A DNA stretch of 64,000 bases from Siphonobacter curvatus (GTDB lineage: Bacteria; Bacteroidota; Bacteroidia; Cytophagales; Spirosomataceae), in NCBI RefSeq assembly GCF_002943425.1, contig NZ_PTRA01000001.1, positions 682,001 to 746,000 on the forward strand, in the 5' to 3' direction. Made by a program: the position numbers and the translations under genes. The notes beneath the pieces are model-generated. The model made no database searches and had not been told where the DNA came from. It saw only the letters and a program-made list of their open reading frames with translations. This document shows positions 63,801 to 64,000 of this stretch, in pieces (position 1 is the first letter of the stretch; each line of letters opens with the position of its first letter).

Positions 63801-64000
63801 AAGCGTCCAGAGGGGCAGGTACACGATCAGGATGATGATTTCCCCAAAAGCCGCCGAACTCCGGATTTTACGAGCCGATTCGTACACTTCTTCATCCATT
63901 TCGGCCTGTGTCAGTCGGCCGGGCTTACGCAAGCCAAAATGGTGCAACGTGGCTTCCACGATGATGACCGAGCCATCGACAATCAGTCCGAAATCAATGG
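60858..64000 (-). CDS. CzcA/CusA-type RND pump fused to a TolC-like channel (5' end beyond window)
   Basis: 1047 visible residues. The N-terminal part of the RND pump is cut off; the visible frame opens with IDFGLIVDGSVIIVEA, the helix 4 proton-path motif. The pump continues to about residue 625. A segment GLAALLLLFATPLLSQAQ (around 62090-62022) then looks like an internal signal peptide, and the last about 390 residues are an outer-membrane factor: helical repeats of TolC type (ARASVLENQTRTAEAQTLV; two mirrored coiled-coil halves). This fusion is known in Bacteroidota. Metal class inferred from the adaptor. Confidence 0.93.
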   Translation of the reverse strand, partial: IDFGLIVDGSVIIVEATLHHFGLRKPGRLTQAEMDEEVYESARKIRSSAAFGEIIILIVYLPLWTLSGIEGKMFKPMAQVVSFAILGAFLLSLTYVPMMTALLLSKNITHKPSLSDRLMAFFHRKYTPLIRGALRHRIAVLLVSLSVFAVSIWTFTRLGGEFIPILEEGDFVAETMLLTGSSITQTVDKVTQASDLLMKRFPEVTQVIGKIGAAEIPTDPMPMEACDLTIKLKPKEEWTSARTREDLANQMTEALEDIPGVNFGISQPIQFRSNELISGVRQDVGVKIFGENLDELARLQQQVVGLVRSVDGAKDLYQEKISGLPQIIVRIDRDKLAKFGLDIATVNQAVSMAFAGESAGLVYEGEKRFELVVRFAPENRQRIEDVQNLFVTAASGNHIPLQQVADVSLQLGPNQIQREDAKRRITIGFNVRGRDVRSVVEELQAKIEQQVKFPTGYYVTYGGQFENLQKATGRLSIAVPVALGLILTLLYFTFQSIRQSLLIFTAIPMAAIGGIFALVLRDMPFSISAGVGFIALFGVAVLNGIVLIGEFNYLRKSGIEDLTEVILQGTNTRLRPILMTATVASLGFLPMALSTGAGGEVQKPLATVVIGGLITSTLLTLFVIPILYMYLEKGFRPKTKGLAALLLLFATPLLSQAQTPLSPQQAVQTALQNNRSLAASRLEVKARQTLQQTAREMPKTEVTALLGQYNSYKFDQNVSISQTIPNPAVFRARASVLENQTRTAEAQTLVSENELAYQVKSSWYELSYLLELRKYLQTQDSLYANFLRASQVRLRTGEAGSLESTIAQTRLRQVQTQRTQNEADIRIASRRLQTLLFADQPVTIEAATFAPKNLPDTTQITNNPVLAWYTQQIRLAEAERKLQRANRLPDFSLAYTNQSLIGAVKLGAPTTDAASSANRFHAAQVGISFPLFGKAYRSRVAAAELSTQAQQQQFDQQQKNIQGELASLGQEIQKLQQTLDYYTEAALPQAEEIIRQVNRGFQAGEMGYVEYLQGISTANDLRIGYIQTIQEYNQNVLRLELVLGIK

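Noticed and set aside
1-64000. Mobile elements, integrases, attachment sites, CRISPR arrays, tRNA or rRNA genes
   Set aside because: Looked for on both strands; none had supporting sequence.

Overview
The window is chromosomal DNA from a member of the Bacteroidota, most likely the order Cytophagales (Spirosoma/Siphonobacter-like relatives). The evidence is a TamB gene paired with a lipoprotein TamA homologue (TamL), a BatD-family gene, an archaeal/eukaryote-type prolyl-tRNA synthetase, an acpP-fabF-rnc block, a metal-efflux RND pump fused to its outer-membrane channel, several Bacteroidota-restricted DUF families (DUF1599, DUF4260, DUF4876, a BT_3928-like protein), absence of Shine-Dalgarno sequences, and repeated TAnnTTTG promoter elements. 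The genus cannot be fixed from sequence reading alone. No rRNA, tRNA, CRISPR array, insertion sequence, prophage or integrase was seen.

Layout. 1-2.9 kb: an HlyD adaptor (cut by the window edge) and a type I-style ABC exporter whose nucleotide-binding domain has lost key residues. 3.2-11 kb: GH95 alpha-fucosidase, proS, a Gly/Asn/Tyr-rich lipoprotein, an outer-membrane barrel and aroK. 11.3-20.1 kb: a DoxX-like membrane protein, then tamB-tamL, the envelope assembly/translocation pair. 20.1-24.7 kb: PAP2 phosphatase, DUF1599 protein and a membrane protein in one operon, facing a large membrane-TPR protein. 24.9-29 kb: alpha-1,2-fucosyltransferase (GT11), a GT4 glycosyltransferase, a MacB-type ATPase, a DUF4260 protein, a lone receiver domain and an FKBP. 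29-34.8 kb: DUF4876 lipoprotein, a conserved unknown, an S41 peptidase, a DUF6702-like protein and RseP. 35-38.3 kb: a fucose catabolic operon (fuconolactonase, L-fucose dehydrogenase, FucP). 38.4-50.3 kb: housekeeping genes (rplS, acpP, fabF, rnc, hemB, dihydroorotase, batD, aroC, an ABC-F protein). 50.4-55.5 kb: a broken Wzi-type outer-membrane gene next to a shortened cell-division cluster (rsmH-ftsL-ftsI). 55.8-59.4 kb: a TlpA-like thioredoxin protein, a compact ABC module and a ChaA-type antiporter. 59.6-64 kb: a metal-efflux adaptor with a His-rich arm and the RND-channel fusion, running off the window.

A theme links distant parts. The window holds an enzyme that would add alpha-1,2-fucose (GT11), one that would remove it (GH95), the fucose importer (FucP) and the first two steps of non-phosphorylating fucose oxidation. 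The most unusual observations are several conserved enzymes with altered catalytic residues (ABC exporter, L-fucose dehydrogenase, dihydroorotase, HemB), a terminator-like hairpin whose loop holds a start codon at 58.06 kb, overlapping inverted repeats that could fold as a pseudoknot after the dihydroorotase gene, and small RNA hairpins within the acpP-fabF-rnc unit. I found no convincing wholly new multi-gene system; the compact ABC module with its start-codon hairpin is the nearest candidate.
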